Shown here in pieces: positions 9,463 to 19,579 of a stretch of 64,000 bases of DNA. Positions within the stretch are counted from its first letter, which is position 1. Every line of letters begins with the position of its first letter. Where the stretch lies: the NCBI RefSeq assembly GCF_030056655.1, contig NZ_JASHIE010000008.1, positions 262,788 through 326,787 on the forward strand, given 5' to 3'. Both the position numbers and the translations under genes were made by a program. Origin of the DNA: Flectobacillus rivi. GTDB lineage: Bacteria; Bacteroidota; Bacteroidia; Cytophagales; Spirosomataceae. The notes under the pieces were generated by a model that was given only the letters and a program-made list of their open reading frames with translations, did no database searches and was not told the DNA's origin.

Positions 9463-10719
9463 ATGAACATTTCAGAAAAATATTCAGAAGAACTAACAGC
9501 CACCGAATTTGCTATTACGCTTGAAGACCATTATGGTGCCCATAACTATCACCCAATGCCTGTAGTATTGGAGCGTGGTCAAGGTGTTTTTGTTTGGGAT
9601 GTAGAAAATCGCCCGTATTTTGATTTTCTTTCGGCTTATAGTGCTGTAAACCAAGGGCACTGTCATCCAAAAATTGTGCAGGCAATGATAGAGCAGGCAC
9701 AGAAATTAACCCTTACCTCTCGTGCTTTTTACAATAACCAATTAGGACTTTGTGAAAAATATCTATGTGAATACTTCGGTTACGACAAAGTATTGATGAT
9801 GAACTCAGGTGCAGAAGGTGGTGAAACAGCTTTGAAATTAACTCGTAAATGGGCATACAAAGTAAAAGGTATTCCTCAAAATCAGGCTAAAACACTTTAC
9901 GCATCAGGTAATTTCTGGGGACGTACAATTGCGGCTATCTCGGCCTCTACTGATCCTTCGAGTTATAACGATTACGGTCCTTTATTGCCAGGTTATGAAA
10001 TCATTCCTTATAATGATTTAGAGGCCCTGGGTGAAGCTCTCAAAGACCCAAATGTAGCTAGCTTTATGGTAGAGCCTATTCAAGGCGAAGCAGGTGTTGT
10101 TGTTCCAGAAGAAGGATACCTCAAAAAAGCCTTTGAATTATGTCGTGAGCATAATGTTTTGTTTATCGCTGATGAAGTGCAAACGGGAATTGCCCGTACA
10201 GGCAAGCGTCTTGCTTGTGATCATGAAGGCTTCCAACCAGATATTTTGATATTAGGAAAAGCGCTATCGGGAGGTACCTATCCTGTATCTGCGGTTTTGT
10301 GTCGTGACGAAATCATGTTGACTATTAAGCCAGGAGAGCATGGCTCTACTTATGGTGGTAATCCATTGGCATGTGCCGTAACAATGGCAGCTTTACAAGT
10401 AGTAAAAGATGAAAAACTTGCCGAAAATGCTGAGGCGATGGGACAGCTTTTCAGAGAAAGAATGACTCAACTCAAAAGTCAACGCCCAGACTTAATCACT
10501 GAAGTAAGAGGAAAAGGCTTGTTAAATGCCATCGAAATTAACGATACAGAAGAAAGCGAAACGGCTTGGAACTTGTGTATGGCTTTTAAAGAAAAAGGAT
10601 TATTAGCCAAACCAACACATGGTAATAAAATACGTTTTGCCCCACCATTGGTCATCACTGAAACTCAAATGGACGATGCTTGCTCAATTATTGAAAACGT
10701 AATTTTAGAGTGGAAATAG
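9463..10719 (+). CDS. rocD: Ornithine--oxo-acid transaminase
   Basis: A 418-residue PLP-dependent class III aminotransferase that converts ornithine and 2-oxoglutarate to glutamate semialdehyde and glutamate, linking arginine/ornithine breakdown to proline and glutamate. Visible features: SGAEGGETALKLTRKW at 115-130 (cofactor phosphate site), FIADEVQTG with Asp237 that contacts the PLP pyridine nitrogen, and LILGKALSGG with the Schiff-base Lys266. Length and the N-terminal DHYGAHNYHPMPVVL match ornithine aminotransferases rather than acetylornithine enzymes. It is a single gene ending at a convergent terminator shared with the defence operon. The long upstream region may carry regulation. Confidence 0.93.
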   Translation: MNISEKYSEELTATEFAITLEDHYGAHNYHPMPVVLERGQGVFVWDVENRPYFDFLSAYSAVNQGHCHPKIVQAMIEQAQKLTLTSRAFYNNQLGLCEKYLCEYFGYDKVLMMNSGAEGGETALKLTRKWAYKVKGIPQNQAKTLYASGNFWGRTIAAISASTDPSSYNDYGPLLPGYEIIPYNDLEALGEALKDPNVASFMVEPIQGEAGVVVPEEGYLKKAFELCREHNVLFIADEVQTGIARTGKRLACDHEGFQPDILILGKALSGGTYPVSAVLCRDEIMLTIKPGEHGSTYGGNPLACAVTMAALQVVKDEKLAENAEAMGQLFRERMTQLKSQRPDLITEVRGKGLLNAIEINDTEESETAWNLCMAFKEKGLLAKPTHGNKIRFAPPLVITETQMDDACSIIENVILEWK

Positions 10720-10760
10720 GACCATTACATTTAAGCTTGTAGATTTTCATTTGGAAAATC

Positions 10761-10812
10761 TTTGGGAGATTTAGATAATATTAACAAATCAATAATATCT
10801 AAACCTCCCAAA
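10761..10812. terminator. Bidirectional terminator between rocD and the defence operon
   Basis: Near-perfect inverted repeat TTTGGGAGATTTAGATAATA / its complement with one G-A change and one indel. It sits between the stops of two convergent units; a smaller hairpin (10742-10760) lies just before it. It marks the right end of the defence operon as transcribed. Confidence 0.7.
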
Positions 10813-10819
10813 TCAATTT

Positions 10820-12598
10820 TTATTCAATATTAAATAATTCATTCTTCAATTTCATCCAACAATCTTCTTTCTTAGCCCACTCACCATATAGAGCTCCAGG
10901 TGCATTTTCCTTAATAAATTGCTCCACCTGAATCATCAGATTATAAATTATTTCCTGTAATCCTTCTGATATGATCTGTTTTTTCCAAATATCAGACAAG
11001 TTTATTTCAACATCTCTCCTAAATGACAACAGTGCAAGGGTATAAGGAACCGTAATGTATCTCATATCTCCAATAGAATTAGGCTTTATCCCATACAATT
11101 TTTCTGCTGTTCTGAATAGAATAGCCTTTGTAATTGCATTTTCGAAATACTTGTTATCAGGATTTCCAGGAATATTATGTGCAATAAACTGTGCGTAATT
11201 CTTCTGGCTTCCTCTTACAACTATATGTGGACCGATAACAAGCTTATCTTCCACATAAACCTCATCCCAAGTATTTATAAACTTTGCCAGTTCTTCTTTT
11301 GTAAAAAATTGTTTTTTAGGGTTTTTAAGATCAAAAACTCTCAATTTAGTTTTTGTAGTTCCTTCACGTGACCTAGCATTTCTATATTGACCTCTCGCTC
11401 TTTCATAAAACCATCTTGTCTGATGAGATTGACCACTAACAGGGGGAGCCCATATATTTCTGGATAGTTTTTCAAGTTCAATGTGAAACGGAGTGTTAGA
11501 ACTCAAATCAGAAATAGAAACTTTATTCTGAGTATTGGCATATTCAGCAATACGGCTCACAATTTCCGCAAAATTATTCTTATCTTTTATGATACTCAGT
11601 TTGACCTGAACCACAATTTCTTTTATATCAGCCTTATCTTTCTTCCAAGTATGATATATAGATGCTGTTGTCTGACCTCCGTTTACAATCTGAAGGTCTT
11701 TTACAGATTCAATCAAATATCCTTTTTCTGTTTGTCTGAACTTTAAATCATCAGCAGTGGCTGCAATACCATTATTGAAAGCCAAAAACATGTGTGGTTC
11801 TTTCAGTATTGTATTTCGTATCCCTTTATTTATTTTTCCAGTAAATTGTAGAAAAGACCTCACGTTTTGTTCTAATAGTCTAGCTCCATATTGCTCATAA
11901 ACCGAGACAAGTGCCTGTCCGGGGATTAAAGCTAGATAGGACTGATATTCAGGGTTATCTATATCCGCTTTAATACATGGTACTTCAAAGCCATTCTTTT
12001 CAAAATCAATTTCAATAGGAACATATTCTTTCTCAGAAATATTGAAAAGATAATTCAAATCAATTACTCTAAAAAAAATAGGGATCGTATTTAATTCTTT
12101 TTGTGAAGGAATATCCCCGCTATAAATACCGTCGGTTAAAATAAATATATTTATTCTTACAAGGTTTTCTCTCAGTTCTACCGAGGCATTTAATGTATGT
12201 GCAAAGTCAAATATCTCTGATGATTCTTCTAGGCTATCTGCATATTCTCTGTTGTCAGCTTTTTTCAAAAATGAGAGTAATAGTTTTGCTGCATTATCAA
12301 TATCTGATTTCTGAATACGGACAGGTATTTCTGTACATTTTAATATTGTTACAAAAAGATCAAGTGTTTCATAATTATCAGCAATAGAGTATGCATTAAT
12401 CTTGTGGCGATTTCTTGGTAGTACACTTTCATGAAAAGAAATCCTGACATCAGCAGTTTCTCCCCCTTCTGACAAAAGATCAATAGCTTGTTTAGTAAAC
12501 AACTGTTCTAATGAACCTCCTTCTTCCTTTGAAAGCTGCTCAGAACGAATATCCTGTAATAAATCGGTATAAAACCGATTGAGTTCCTGTTGTGCCAT
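10820..12598 (-). CDS. AIPR family protein (abortive infection phage resistance), last gene of the Mza-like operon
   Basis: A 592-residue protein with the AIPR domain over about residues 240-560. Recognisable family landmarks are FNNGIAATA (274-282), IVNGGQTTAS (304-313) and the NTQNKVSISDL stretch near 360. An N-terminal region with NAYSIADNYETLDLF (68-82) matches the usual AIPR N-terminus. No signal peptide or membrane segment is seen. AIPR proteins occur in abortive-infection loci and beside Z1 and MutL-like ATPase genes in Mza/MORC restriction systems; their biochemical role is not established to my knowledge. It starts 3 nt after the AAA ATPase gene stop, so it is certainly in the same operon. 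Confidence 0.85.
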   Translation of the reverse strand: MAQQELNRFYTDLLQDIRSEQLSKEEGGSLEQLFTKQAIDLLSEGGETADVRISFHESVLPRNRHKINAYSIADNYETLDLFVTILKCTEIPVRIQKSDIDNAAKLLLSFLKKADNREYADSLEESSEIFDFAHTLNASVELRENLVRINIFILTDGIYSGDIPSQKELNTIPIFFRVIDLNYLFNISEKEYVPIEIDFEKNGFEVPCIKADIDNPEYQSYLALIPGQALVSVYEQYGARLLEQNVRSFLQFTGKINKGIRNTILKEPHMFLAFNNGIAATADDLKFRQTEKGYLIESVKDLQIVNGGQTTASIYHTWKKDKADIKEIVVQVKLSIIKDKNNFAEIVSRIAEYANTQNKVSISDLSSNTPFHIELEKLSRNIWAPPVSGQSHQTRWFYERARGQYRNARSREGTTKTKLRVFDLKNPKKQFFTKEELAKFINTWDEVYVEDKLVIGPHIVVRGSQKNYAQFIAHNIPGNPDNKYFENAITKAILFRTAEKLYGIKPNSIGDMRYITVPYTLALLSFRRDVEINLSDIWKKQIISEGLQEIIYNLMIQVEQFIKENAPGALYGEWAKKEDCWMKLKNELFNIE

Positions 12599-12601
12599 AA
12601 A

Positions 12602-14485
12602 TTAAATCAGTTCAGATATTTTTTTTCCATCAATGGTGTAAATTTCATCGAACATAAAATTCTCATAGAAAGTCGATGCTGCTCCAGGAGCATCAGAAAG
12701 AAAGAATATTCCTTCACTTAATTTTTTAAGTGATATGTATTGTTTTTCAAGTACCTCTAAACTTTTATATTCTTTTGCTCGATACTGTGAATGGATACTG
12801 GCATTTAATAGTATTCTGAACGTACCATATTGGAAAACTCTTAAATTCTCCATTAACTCAAACCTGTAATAGTATAAATCATTTTTATAGTCATTCTTAA
12901 TACTATATAGCTGAATAGCGTGGACATTATCAAGTGGTATTATAACTTTTGAAGTTATTTTCTCAAGTTCATCTAATATTTTAAATCCGGTAATGAGTTC
13001 TGCCTTAAATATTGAAGATTTCAGGTCATCATGAGAAAGAGGATTGAGTAGCCGGTTTTTGATTCCGGTAAGTTCATCAATGAGTAAGAATGGAATTTCA
13101 TACTGATTGACTAACTTTTTAAACTGATCTATCATTTGTTGTAAAGAGATAAATCTGAAAGTATCTACATCTGTATCTTCTTCCTCTTTTAATTTATAAA
13201 ACCAGGCATTATCATTTTCCGAAATTGAAAGATTCCTTTTTGATAAAGCAATTACACTATTGTCTCCCGATGTACCATTAAAACCCGGATATAAAACATT
13301 TTCAGGAAGAATTCTCTTAAGCTCTTTTTCAAATGCCTTTCGCAAATAATTGGCACAAGCCGGATAATCTCCTTTTGTCAAATGATATTCTGCTCTATCT
13401 CTATATGTATCAGATTTACGTATGAAAGGGCGTTCGATATTATGGCTATGGTTATCTACATAAAATTCTGTTTTTTCCCAGCCTTCAAGATATGGCTTAG
13501 CTACATTAAACCATTCTCTGTCATAAGTTGTAAGAAATATCTGAAAATCTCTAAACGAAGTTCCATCGTCGAATTCATCTTCTGTGAGGATCTCCAATAA
13601 CGGAATTCTATTAGTCATATCGAGACCGATAAAGATATCATCCAAAAATAAAATCTTTAAATCCGTTTCTGGTAAACCAAGCACATAGGCTAAATAAACA
13701 GAAATAGCTAATGCTGTTAGACGTGCTTCGTTTAATACTTCCTCATGTTCAGGTAATTCTTTCTCAAAAAGTTTTATTTTAAATGAGATAGAAGGGGGGA
13801 CTAAGTTGTCTCCTTGTAATTCCATTTCGTTATACTCTATTTTCAAATTACATTCTCTCTGAAAATACTTAAGAAGCATATTTGCTCTATCTTCTAATTC
13901 CAGGAACTGAGCATAAACATTAGTATTATAGTCCGATATATCGTCCTGTGCTTTGGAGTTCTGAATCTTATCCCATAAATCTTTATATGAAACTTTATTT
14001 GCTGGTTGTATAGAAAGAACAGCAATCGTATCCGCAAATAATCCAGTTTTTCCAAGGAAAAAAGCAAATAAATCAGGTTGGCTGTTATGTTGCCTGAAGT
14101 GAAGCTGTAATAAGTCTCTATATCCTACAAATCCCTTTACAATACTTGCTTTTGCAATTATAGGAATGGTATGCGTATTTGTCCTTGCTGTTTCAGCAGA
14201 GAAAGAAAATTCGCTCTCATCTTCAAGTGTTATATTTATAAAAGGCTGTTCCTCATTATGCTTAGGAATATAAAATAGATTTTTCTGAAATGGAAATCCT
14301 GTATTCAAAGCAGAATTAAAAAAGTCCTTCAAAGCACGGAAAAGAGATGATTTCCCACTTCCATTTTCTCCATAAATCAATAGGTTTTCCCCCTTCGGCA
14401 AATTTATTGTATAACGGGCTGATTCCTGGTCGTTATTCACCAGAAATGCTCTGTAATTGCTAATTTGAATGCGTTTGATTTTCAT
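12602..14485 (-). CDS. RecF/OLD-like AAA ATPase with unusual C-terminal half
   Basis: A 627-residue protein. Residues 1-300 form a RecF/SMC-type ATP-binding domain: N-terminal IQISNYRAF, Walker A GENGSGKS (39-46), a signature-like LNEARLTALA (251-260) and Walker B LKILFLDD (277-284) followed by an IFIGLD D-loop. The long coiled coil of true SMC proteins is absent. The C-terminal half is helical, with a short repeat-like helix pair (HLTKGDYPACANYL near 372) and an Rx6H motif, RLLNPLSH (478-485), reminiscent of HEPN nucleases. The start overlaps the Z1 gene by 26 nt. I infer a sensor or effector ATPase within the restriction system; I do not recall this gene in the described core Mza set. Confidence 0.75.
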   Translation of the reverse strand: MKIKRIQISNYRAFLVNNDQESARYTINLPKGENLLIYGENGSGKSSLFRALKDFFNSALNTGFPFQKNLFYIPKHNEEQPFINITLEDESEFSFSAETARTNTHTIPIIAKASIVKGFVGYRDLLQLHFRQHNSQPDLFAFFLGKTGLFADTIAVLSIQPANKVSYKDLWDKIQNSKAQDDISDYNTNVYAQFLELEDRANMLLKYFQRECNLKIEYNEMELQGDNLVPPSISFKIKLFEKELPEHEEVLNEARLTALAISVYLAYVLGLPETDLKILFLDDIFIGLDMTNRIPLLEILTEDEFDDGTSFRDFQIFLTTYDREWFNVAKPYLEGWEKTEFYVDNHSHNIERPFIRKSDTYRDRAEYHLTKGDYPACANYLRKAFEKELKRILPENVLYPGFNGTSGDNSVIALSKRNLSISENDNAWFYKLKEEEDTDVDTFRFISLQQMIDQFKKLVNQYEIPFLLIDELTGIKNRLLNPLSHDDLKSSIFKAELITGFKILDELEKITSKVIIPLDNVHAIQLYSIKNDYKNDLYYYRFELMENLRVFQYGTFRILLNASIHSQYRAKEYKSLEVLEKQYISLKKLSEGIFFLSDAPGAASTFYENFMFDEIYTIDGKKISELI

Positions 14486-17400
14486 TCAGAGTTTGATAAA
14501 TAAGTTTGAATTCAGGAATTGTAGTTATATCATAAATTGCTTTTTTTACATGACTTTGAGGTTTGTTCAATAACTGATAGTAGCGTTTTATATTTTCCGC
14601 ATCATTATCAAATGGAATAAGACTTTGTAATTCAGAAAGAACATTCAGACGATTTTCTGCAAAAATTTCCGGAAAATAGACTTCAAAAATTACTGCGTCA
14701 AGGACACTTATAAAAAATGAACTCATCACACGACTTTCTCTGGAAGACTGCTCTTTTTGTAATGCCAAAATACATCTTACCAAAACAGAAATTCCATGAC
14801 TGTACTGCTCTGAATAAATAAATGGAAAATTTTCTATTACCTGTTCTGTAGCAAGTCCTGCTTTACCTCTATTATAATATGTAAAAAATACTGAGTTCAG
14901 AATAGCAGATAAATATTCGGAAGGGATTTCCGGGATCCATATTGCAAGACATTCACCGTCTAAAACCAGTGAATTTTCTGAAATAGCAAAATTCTGAGCC
15001 TGAAATTTCGCTGTAGATATAACGAGTCCTTTATTTATTAATAGGCGCTCCGAATTTTCAATCCATGAATCAACATACGGATTAATATAATAACGATGAA
15101 CATCTGTAGTCTTTATGACAGGAATAGCTTCAGGTTTCTTCTCAATATAATTCAGTTTATTGGTTCCATATAGGAAAGTAGGTTTCCACTTTTGTGTTTT
15201 CCCCTCCAGTTCTTTAAATTTATTTTCAATTCTATTTTCAAGAACTTCCAATTGCTCCAGTTCATTATCTTTTTCAACTGCTATTAATGGTTCTTCAAGT
15301 TCCTGATCATCCAATTCATCAGAATAATCTAATTCGTTCAGGAATTGTTCATTCACTGCATATTCAATAGGCTTCGCATTTTTCATCCAGGGAAAACTAA
15401 CTGCCAAGCCCACTATAGGAATTGATGAGAGGAGAGCTTTGTCTTCTTTAGGTTGTGGATCCAATAAATAAATCAATAGAAGAGCTTGTTCATCCGGTCT
15501 GATTTCTTTTACTCGTACCGGGCTGGGCTTATCAATATTTGACAAATTTTTCCCGTTTTTCTTTGCGTCTTCTATGGTTCTACTATAGGCTATTCCTATT
15601 TCTTCATCAGTCAAATCAATAAATTCATGTCGCGGATCAATAATGTGAGATTTATTAATCGTATAATAGTTGGATTCAGGAGTAAAGTCACTTCGTTTTG
15701 TGAGTCCAATCTTAACATCAGCATTAATTTTAACTGTTTTATCCGTAGTTGTATTATTAATTACCACCACGGTCCAGTTCGTTATTAACCTATGTTTTTG
15801 TTGTTCAATGATAAATCTGTTTATCAGGTTTACATTAAAAGTTGGTTGTTTTGATGTATAACCATATAGGTAGTCAATTATTCTGTCCGCGTTGTTTCTA
15901 CCTCTCCATACAAAATGATTCCGCAGAATAGATTCCGTATTGACAGTTCCGTCAGGTAATCCTAAATCGTTAATAAGTTTTAATGTATTATTATAATTTA
16001 CAAGATGCGTTGGATCATTCTTTTTGAATGAATATGTTTCTTCCAATACACCGGAAAGGCTTAGTGTCATTATTTTTTTATAACGAAACTTATTAGCCGC
16101 AGTAATTACGAGTGAATCAGGATGAGTTCTGACTTTGAGACCATAATCTGCTGGAGTTTTATCCAGATCTTTCATTCTGTCAAACTCTGCCCTCATTTCT
16201 TCGGTTGCTACTGTTATGTGTTGATACCATTTTACAAGCTCTTCACTTGTATACAGCCTACATAAATCAAGGTATCCCGGACGATATCCAAACCATCTTC
16301 CCATTTGCATTAAAGTATCATACATCTTCGATGCACGAAGAAAATAGCTAATGGTCAGTCCTTCCAATGTTAATCCACGGGAAAGCTTATTACCACCAAC
16401 AGCAATTACAGAAAGCCCCGTCTTACGATGATCATAATAATCCAGTGGTCGAATGTTTTTATGATTTAACCTGTTTATATTGGCATCCCCATGCACTGCT
16501 CTGATTTCGATTTTAGCAACTGCTGGATACAAATGAGGTTCTATATCCACCCACAACATTTTTACAATGGATGGGTCATTCACTGAAGGATTATCAATTA
16601 CTTCTTTTGTCACATCTACAAACCGATCTATCCAAAGCTGTTCAAGCTCGCCAAGAAACTTTCTATCAGAAAACTCTATTAATCGTCTATAAACATTTAC
16701 TTCATTTTCAACAAGTGTTGCTATTCTATCTTGCCAGTCTATAAACCGGGTTACGTGTATAAGCATAGAATTGTGCTCATTTGCTTGGCCACGAGCTCTC
16801 CTAGCCGCACACGACAAAAAGAAACATTTAATAGCCTCATGAAGACTTGGAGGAAGCTCCGTTACTGTTTCAGGTTTAGGCTCATCTTTTTTATGTCCTT
16901 CCGGAATATATTCAGCATAATCGTTTACAATTCTGAAAAGTTTTAACGGCTGTATTTCTTTATCAATATTTTCAAGTGATTCAATTCCAAATAATTTTTC
17001 AGGACCTATATAGTTTGAAGGTGCAGGTATATTGACAATAAAATTTTTTGGAAATATATCTTTACCCAATGATAATGGGATATTGTGTACATTATAATCA
17101 AGTCCTTTTGCATCATCATCTGTATATTGTTTAATAAAAATATTGGCATAAGGTGTCGCTGTATAACCAATATAAGCACTCTGCTCAAACAATTTTAACA
17201 TCGATCGGATACAAGCGTTGATTCCAGAAACATAATTTTTACTGATATTAATGGATGCATTATCGGCTTCATCATCAATCACCAGCAAGGGCAGATTTTT
17301 GATTTGCTTTTTACCATCCTCCATTGTTTTTCCACGACTTGCCAGCCACCCTAAAAGATTCTTCATTACAGAAGCATTTTTCTTGATGACCAATATAATG

Positions 17401-18131
17401 GGATCCTTACCTCCTATACTTATGCCTGACGTTTCAGAAGCCTTCCTGTTAAAATCTCCATTAATCTCATTTGTTGTCAATGAATGAGCAATCAGGTTTG
17501 GATTAATTCGTCCAACTCCTATACGATCTGAAGTTTGTGTAATACTTCTGGCCAATTGGGTATCAAATCCAAGAAAACCTTCATCAATTCGAAGCTGGGT
17601 TTGAGAACGTAAACTGTTGTGAATTCCGGCTAAAACTATAATCAATCTATAGCCAGCATCCGCAGCTTTACACATAAGACCTATATAATTTCCAGTTTTC
17701 CCAGATTGTACATGACCAACAATCAAACCTCTTTTATCAAAAGGAATATTACTGTCTGGTCGAATCAATCTGTCAAGAATATCATCCGTCAGGTTATTCA
17801 TTTTGTTCAGAGTATCTGGTGCATAATTCTTTTGTTCCAGGTACATTCTATAACGATTCCAGAAATCCCAGTTTATTTCAGATTTGGCATTTTTCACCCA
17901 TGGATGTGGCTTTACATCATCCAGTATACGATACTGATCTGATAAGATTGAGTATAAAACTTCTAATTCTTCAATCAATTTAGCTTTCTCAGATTCTGGT
18001 AAATTAAAAAGTGTATTAACCAGATCAACCTTTTCCTTAATAAGTGCAGCATTTACACTTTCAGTTTTCGCTATTTCTGAAAGCCATGCATTGCATAATG
18101 TTTTTGCCTGTTGATAATTACTCATAGACAT
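14460..18131 (-). CDS. Z1 domain superfamily-2 helicase with extra C-terminal target-recognition-like domain
   Basis: A 1223-residue protein. The helicase core shows Walker A GHVQSGKT (139-146), DDEAD Walker B (286-290), YTATP (323-327) and the Z1 motif VI QMGRWFGYR (609-617). The region after about 960 is unusual: VIKTTDVHRYY (about 1005-1015), ILNSVFF (1077-1083) and a following helical part with LDAVIFEVYFPEIF resemble the target-recognition tails of type IIG and PglX-type adenine methyltransferases, although no methyltransferase motifs are present. ATG at 18131 gives a 10-nt overlap with the GHKL gene; ATG at 18125 gives an ATGA overlap like the one upstream and may be the real start. The role in DNA translocation is inferred. 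Confidence 0.85.
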   Translation of the reverse strand: MSMSNYQQAKTLCNAWLSEIAKTESVNAALIKEKVDLVNTLFNLPESEKAKLIEELEVLYSILSDQYRILDDVKPHPWVKNAKSEINWDFWNRYRMYLEQKNYAPDTLNKMNNLTDDILDRLIRPDSNIPFDKRGLIVGHVQSGKTGNYIGLMCKAADAGYRLIIVLAGIHNSLRSQTQLRIDEGFLGFDTQLARSITQTSDRIGVGRINPNLIAHSLTTNEINGDFNRKASETSGISIGGKDPIILVIKKNASVMKNLLGWLASRGKTMEDGKKQIKNLPLLVIDDEADNASINISKNYVSGINACIRSMLKLFEQSAYIGYTATPYANIFIKQYTDDDAKGLDYNVHNIPLSLGKDIFPKNFIVNIPAPSNYIGPEKLFGIESLENIDKEIQPLKLFRIVNDYAEYIPEGHKKDEPKPETVTELPPSLHEAIKCFFLSCAARRARGQANEHNSMLIHVTRFIDWQDRIATLVENEVNVYRRLIEFSDRKFLGELEQLWIDRFVDVTKEVIDNPSVNDPSIVKMLWVDIEPHLYPAVAKIEIRAVHGDANINRLNHKNIRPLDYYDHRKTGLSVIAVGGNKLSRGLTLEGLTISYFLRASKMYDTLMQMGRWFGYRPGYLDLCRLYTSEELVKWYQHITVATEEMRAEFDRMKDLDKTPADYGLKVRTHPDSLVITAANKFRYKKIMTLSLSGVLEETYSFKKNDPTHLVNYNNTLKLINDLGLPDGTVNTESILRNHFVWRGRNNADRIIDYLYGYTSKQPTFNVNLINRFIIEQQKHRLITNWTVVVINNTTTDKTVKINADVKIGLTKRSDFTPESNYYTINKSHIIDPRHEFIDLTDEEIGIAYSRTIEDAKKNGKNLSNIDKPSPVRVKEIRPDEQALLLIYLLDPQPKEDKALLSSIPIVGLAVSFPWMKNAKPIEYAVNEQFLNELDYSDELDDQELEEPLIAVEKDNELEQLEVLENRIENKFKELEGKTQKWKPTFLYGTNKLNYIEKKPEAIPVIKTTDVHRYYINPYVDSWIENSERLLINKGLVISTAKFQAQNFAISENSLVLDGECLAIWIPEIPSEYLSAILNSVFFTYYNRGKAGLATEQVIENFPFIYSEQYSHGISVLVRCILALQKEQSSRESRVMSSFFISVLDAVIFEVYFPEIFAENRLNVLSELQSLIPFDNDAENIKRYYQLLNKPQSHVKKAIYDITTIPEFKLIYQTLNENQTHSN

Positions 18132-19579
18132 TCAATTAATTCCGGATATTCATTAAATGGCTCAATTAGCAATAACCTACTCTTTGACTGCTCCGGTGTG
18201 TTACTATTCAATAATGACTTATATACAACTTTCAGCAATTCTTTCAATTCATTGGAAGCAGGTATTTTTTCAAATGGTCTGAAAAATGAATCTGGGTTTT
18301 CAAACTCATTAATAACAATCAATGGAACTGGTAGTGTTTCTTCCAACAATCTGATAAGCGGTTTTACCGCTTTCAGATCCATTGAAGCAATGAAAGGATG
18401 TTCCTGGTTTATTTCGTAATAACGCTTTCCATCCTTTTGTTTTTCTATCCAGACTGGCTGAAAATGCTGTGTTGCAGAATTCCGTTGAACTACTTTACCT
18501 CTGTGCCTGTAAACCTCAACAGCCTGAGCTCTTACCAGAGAAGCATAAGCTTTCAGATTGTCTTTTAACCCAAAAGGAGCTCTTGCAACTGATTTTTTAA
18601 TATCAATCTGCCATTCTCCATCCAGACTATTCGGCAGGTCAATCATTATTCTTGCCAGTTTGAAGTGTTCTTCTTTTCTGAATAATCCTAACCATTCCCC
18701 GCTAACCAGCATTCGTTCATTCCTATACACATAAAATCCCTGTTGTGCATTCCATCCTCTTACGCCTTCTGCATTCCTGAATTCTTCCGGTGTAAGTTTG
18801 GATTTATGAGGTAATACAAAGCCCCGGACTTTTATTTTTCCATTATGTAGCGGGTCTTCAGGAAAACTCTGAGTTGCTGTATGCTGTATCAGAAAAGGAT
18901 TCCATGCCTCAACTTCTCTACCACTGAAAAATATTTTTATTTTGTTGCCTTCAATGTAACGATGAAAAACAGTTGCGATATGTTTTTTGACACGTTCCAT
19001 TGTCTGGAGAAATTTGTCATAAGATTTTTGGTTATTAGCAGCTATTCCTTTCAACAAATGATCCATATCCTGCCAGATAACTATGGTTCCGGAAGATAAA
19101 TTCTGAATTTGTTCGTTCCAGTTGCCATCCGGTAATGATGCTATCAGTTTCCATTCTTTCGCATAATGATACACATAGTCCAGATCCCATGTCCAGAAAA
19201 CAGGTTCTTCTGATTGTTTTTTAGAAATAACAGTATACTTTCTGCACTGTGAAAAAGAGGCTGTTTTTAATCCCAGACCAAAACGACCAAGGTCATTTAC
19301 ATCCCGCTCTTCATTCGGATCTCTGGAACCTGGACGCATAGCGTTGATTAATTCATCATTCGTCATACCACAGCCATCATCTTTCAATGAAAATGTGGTG
19401 TCTGCTCCATTCCAGTCAAAATCTATCCATATATTTTTTGCACCTGCTGAAATTGAATTATCCATTATGTCTGCTACGGCTGCTTCCATATTGTACCCCA
19501 CGGCTCTAAATGATTCAAGCATATTAACTGCAATAGGCGCAGCATCAACAGTCGTATATTTTGAATAATCTGTAATCAT
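18122..19579 (-). CDS. MutL/MORC-type GHKL ATPase of the defence operon
   Basis: A 485-residue protein with a Bergerat-fold ATPase domain: N-box ADIMDNS (36-42), G1 box DDGCGM (67-72) and G2 box LGRFGLGLKTA (97-107). The middle S5-type transducer domain is visible as GFYVYRNERML (281-291), where the Lys/Arg-rich loop typically contacts ATP. This architecture is that of the MutL/MORC-related ATPases found in restriction-modification loci, not of histidine kinases. The C-terminus lacks a MutL endonuclease motif that I can see. Its start overlaps the preceding nuclease gene stop by 4 nt (ATGA), and its stop overlaps the Z1 gene start, so translation is coupled. ATP-driven clamp closure on DNA is the inferred role. 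Confidence 0.88.
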   Translation of the reverse strand: MITDYSKYTTVDAAPIAVNMLESFRAVGYNMEAAVADIMDNSISAGAKNIWIDFDWNGADTTFSLKDDGCGMTNDELINAMRPGSRDPNEERDVNDLGRFGLGLKTASFSQCRKYTVISKKQSEEPVFWTWDLDYVYHYAKEWKLIASLPDGNWNEQIQNLSSGTIVIWQDMDHLLKGIAANNQKSYDKFLQTMERVKKHIATVFHRYIEGNKIKIFFSGREVEAWNPFLIQHTATQSFPEDPLHNGKIKVRGFVLPHKSKLTPEEFRNAEGVRGWNAQQGFYVYRNERMLVSGEWLGLFRKEEHFKLARIMIDLPNSLDGEWQIDIKKSVARAPFGLKDNLKAYASLVRAQAVEVYRHRGKVVQRNSATQHFQPVWIEKQKDGKRYYEINQEHPFIASMDLKAVKPLIRLLEETLPVPLIVINEFENPDSFFRPFEKIPASNELKELLKVVYKSLLNSNTPEQSKSRLLLIEPFNEYPELIECL

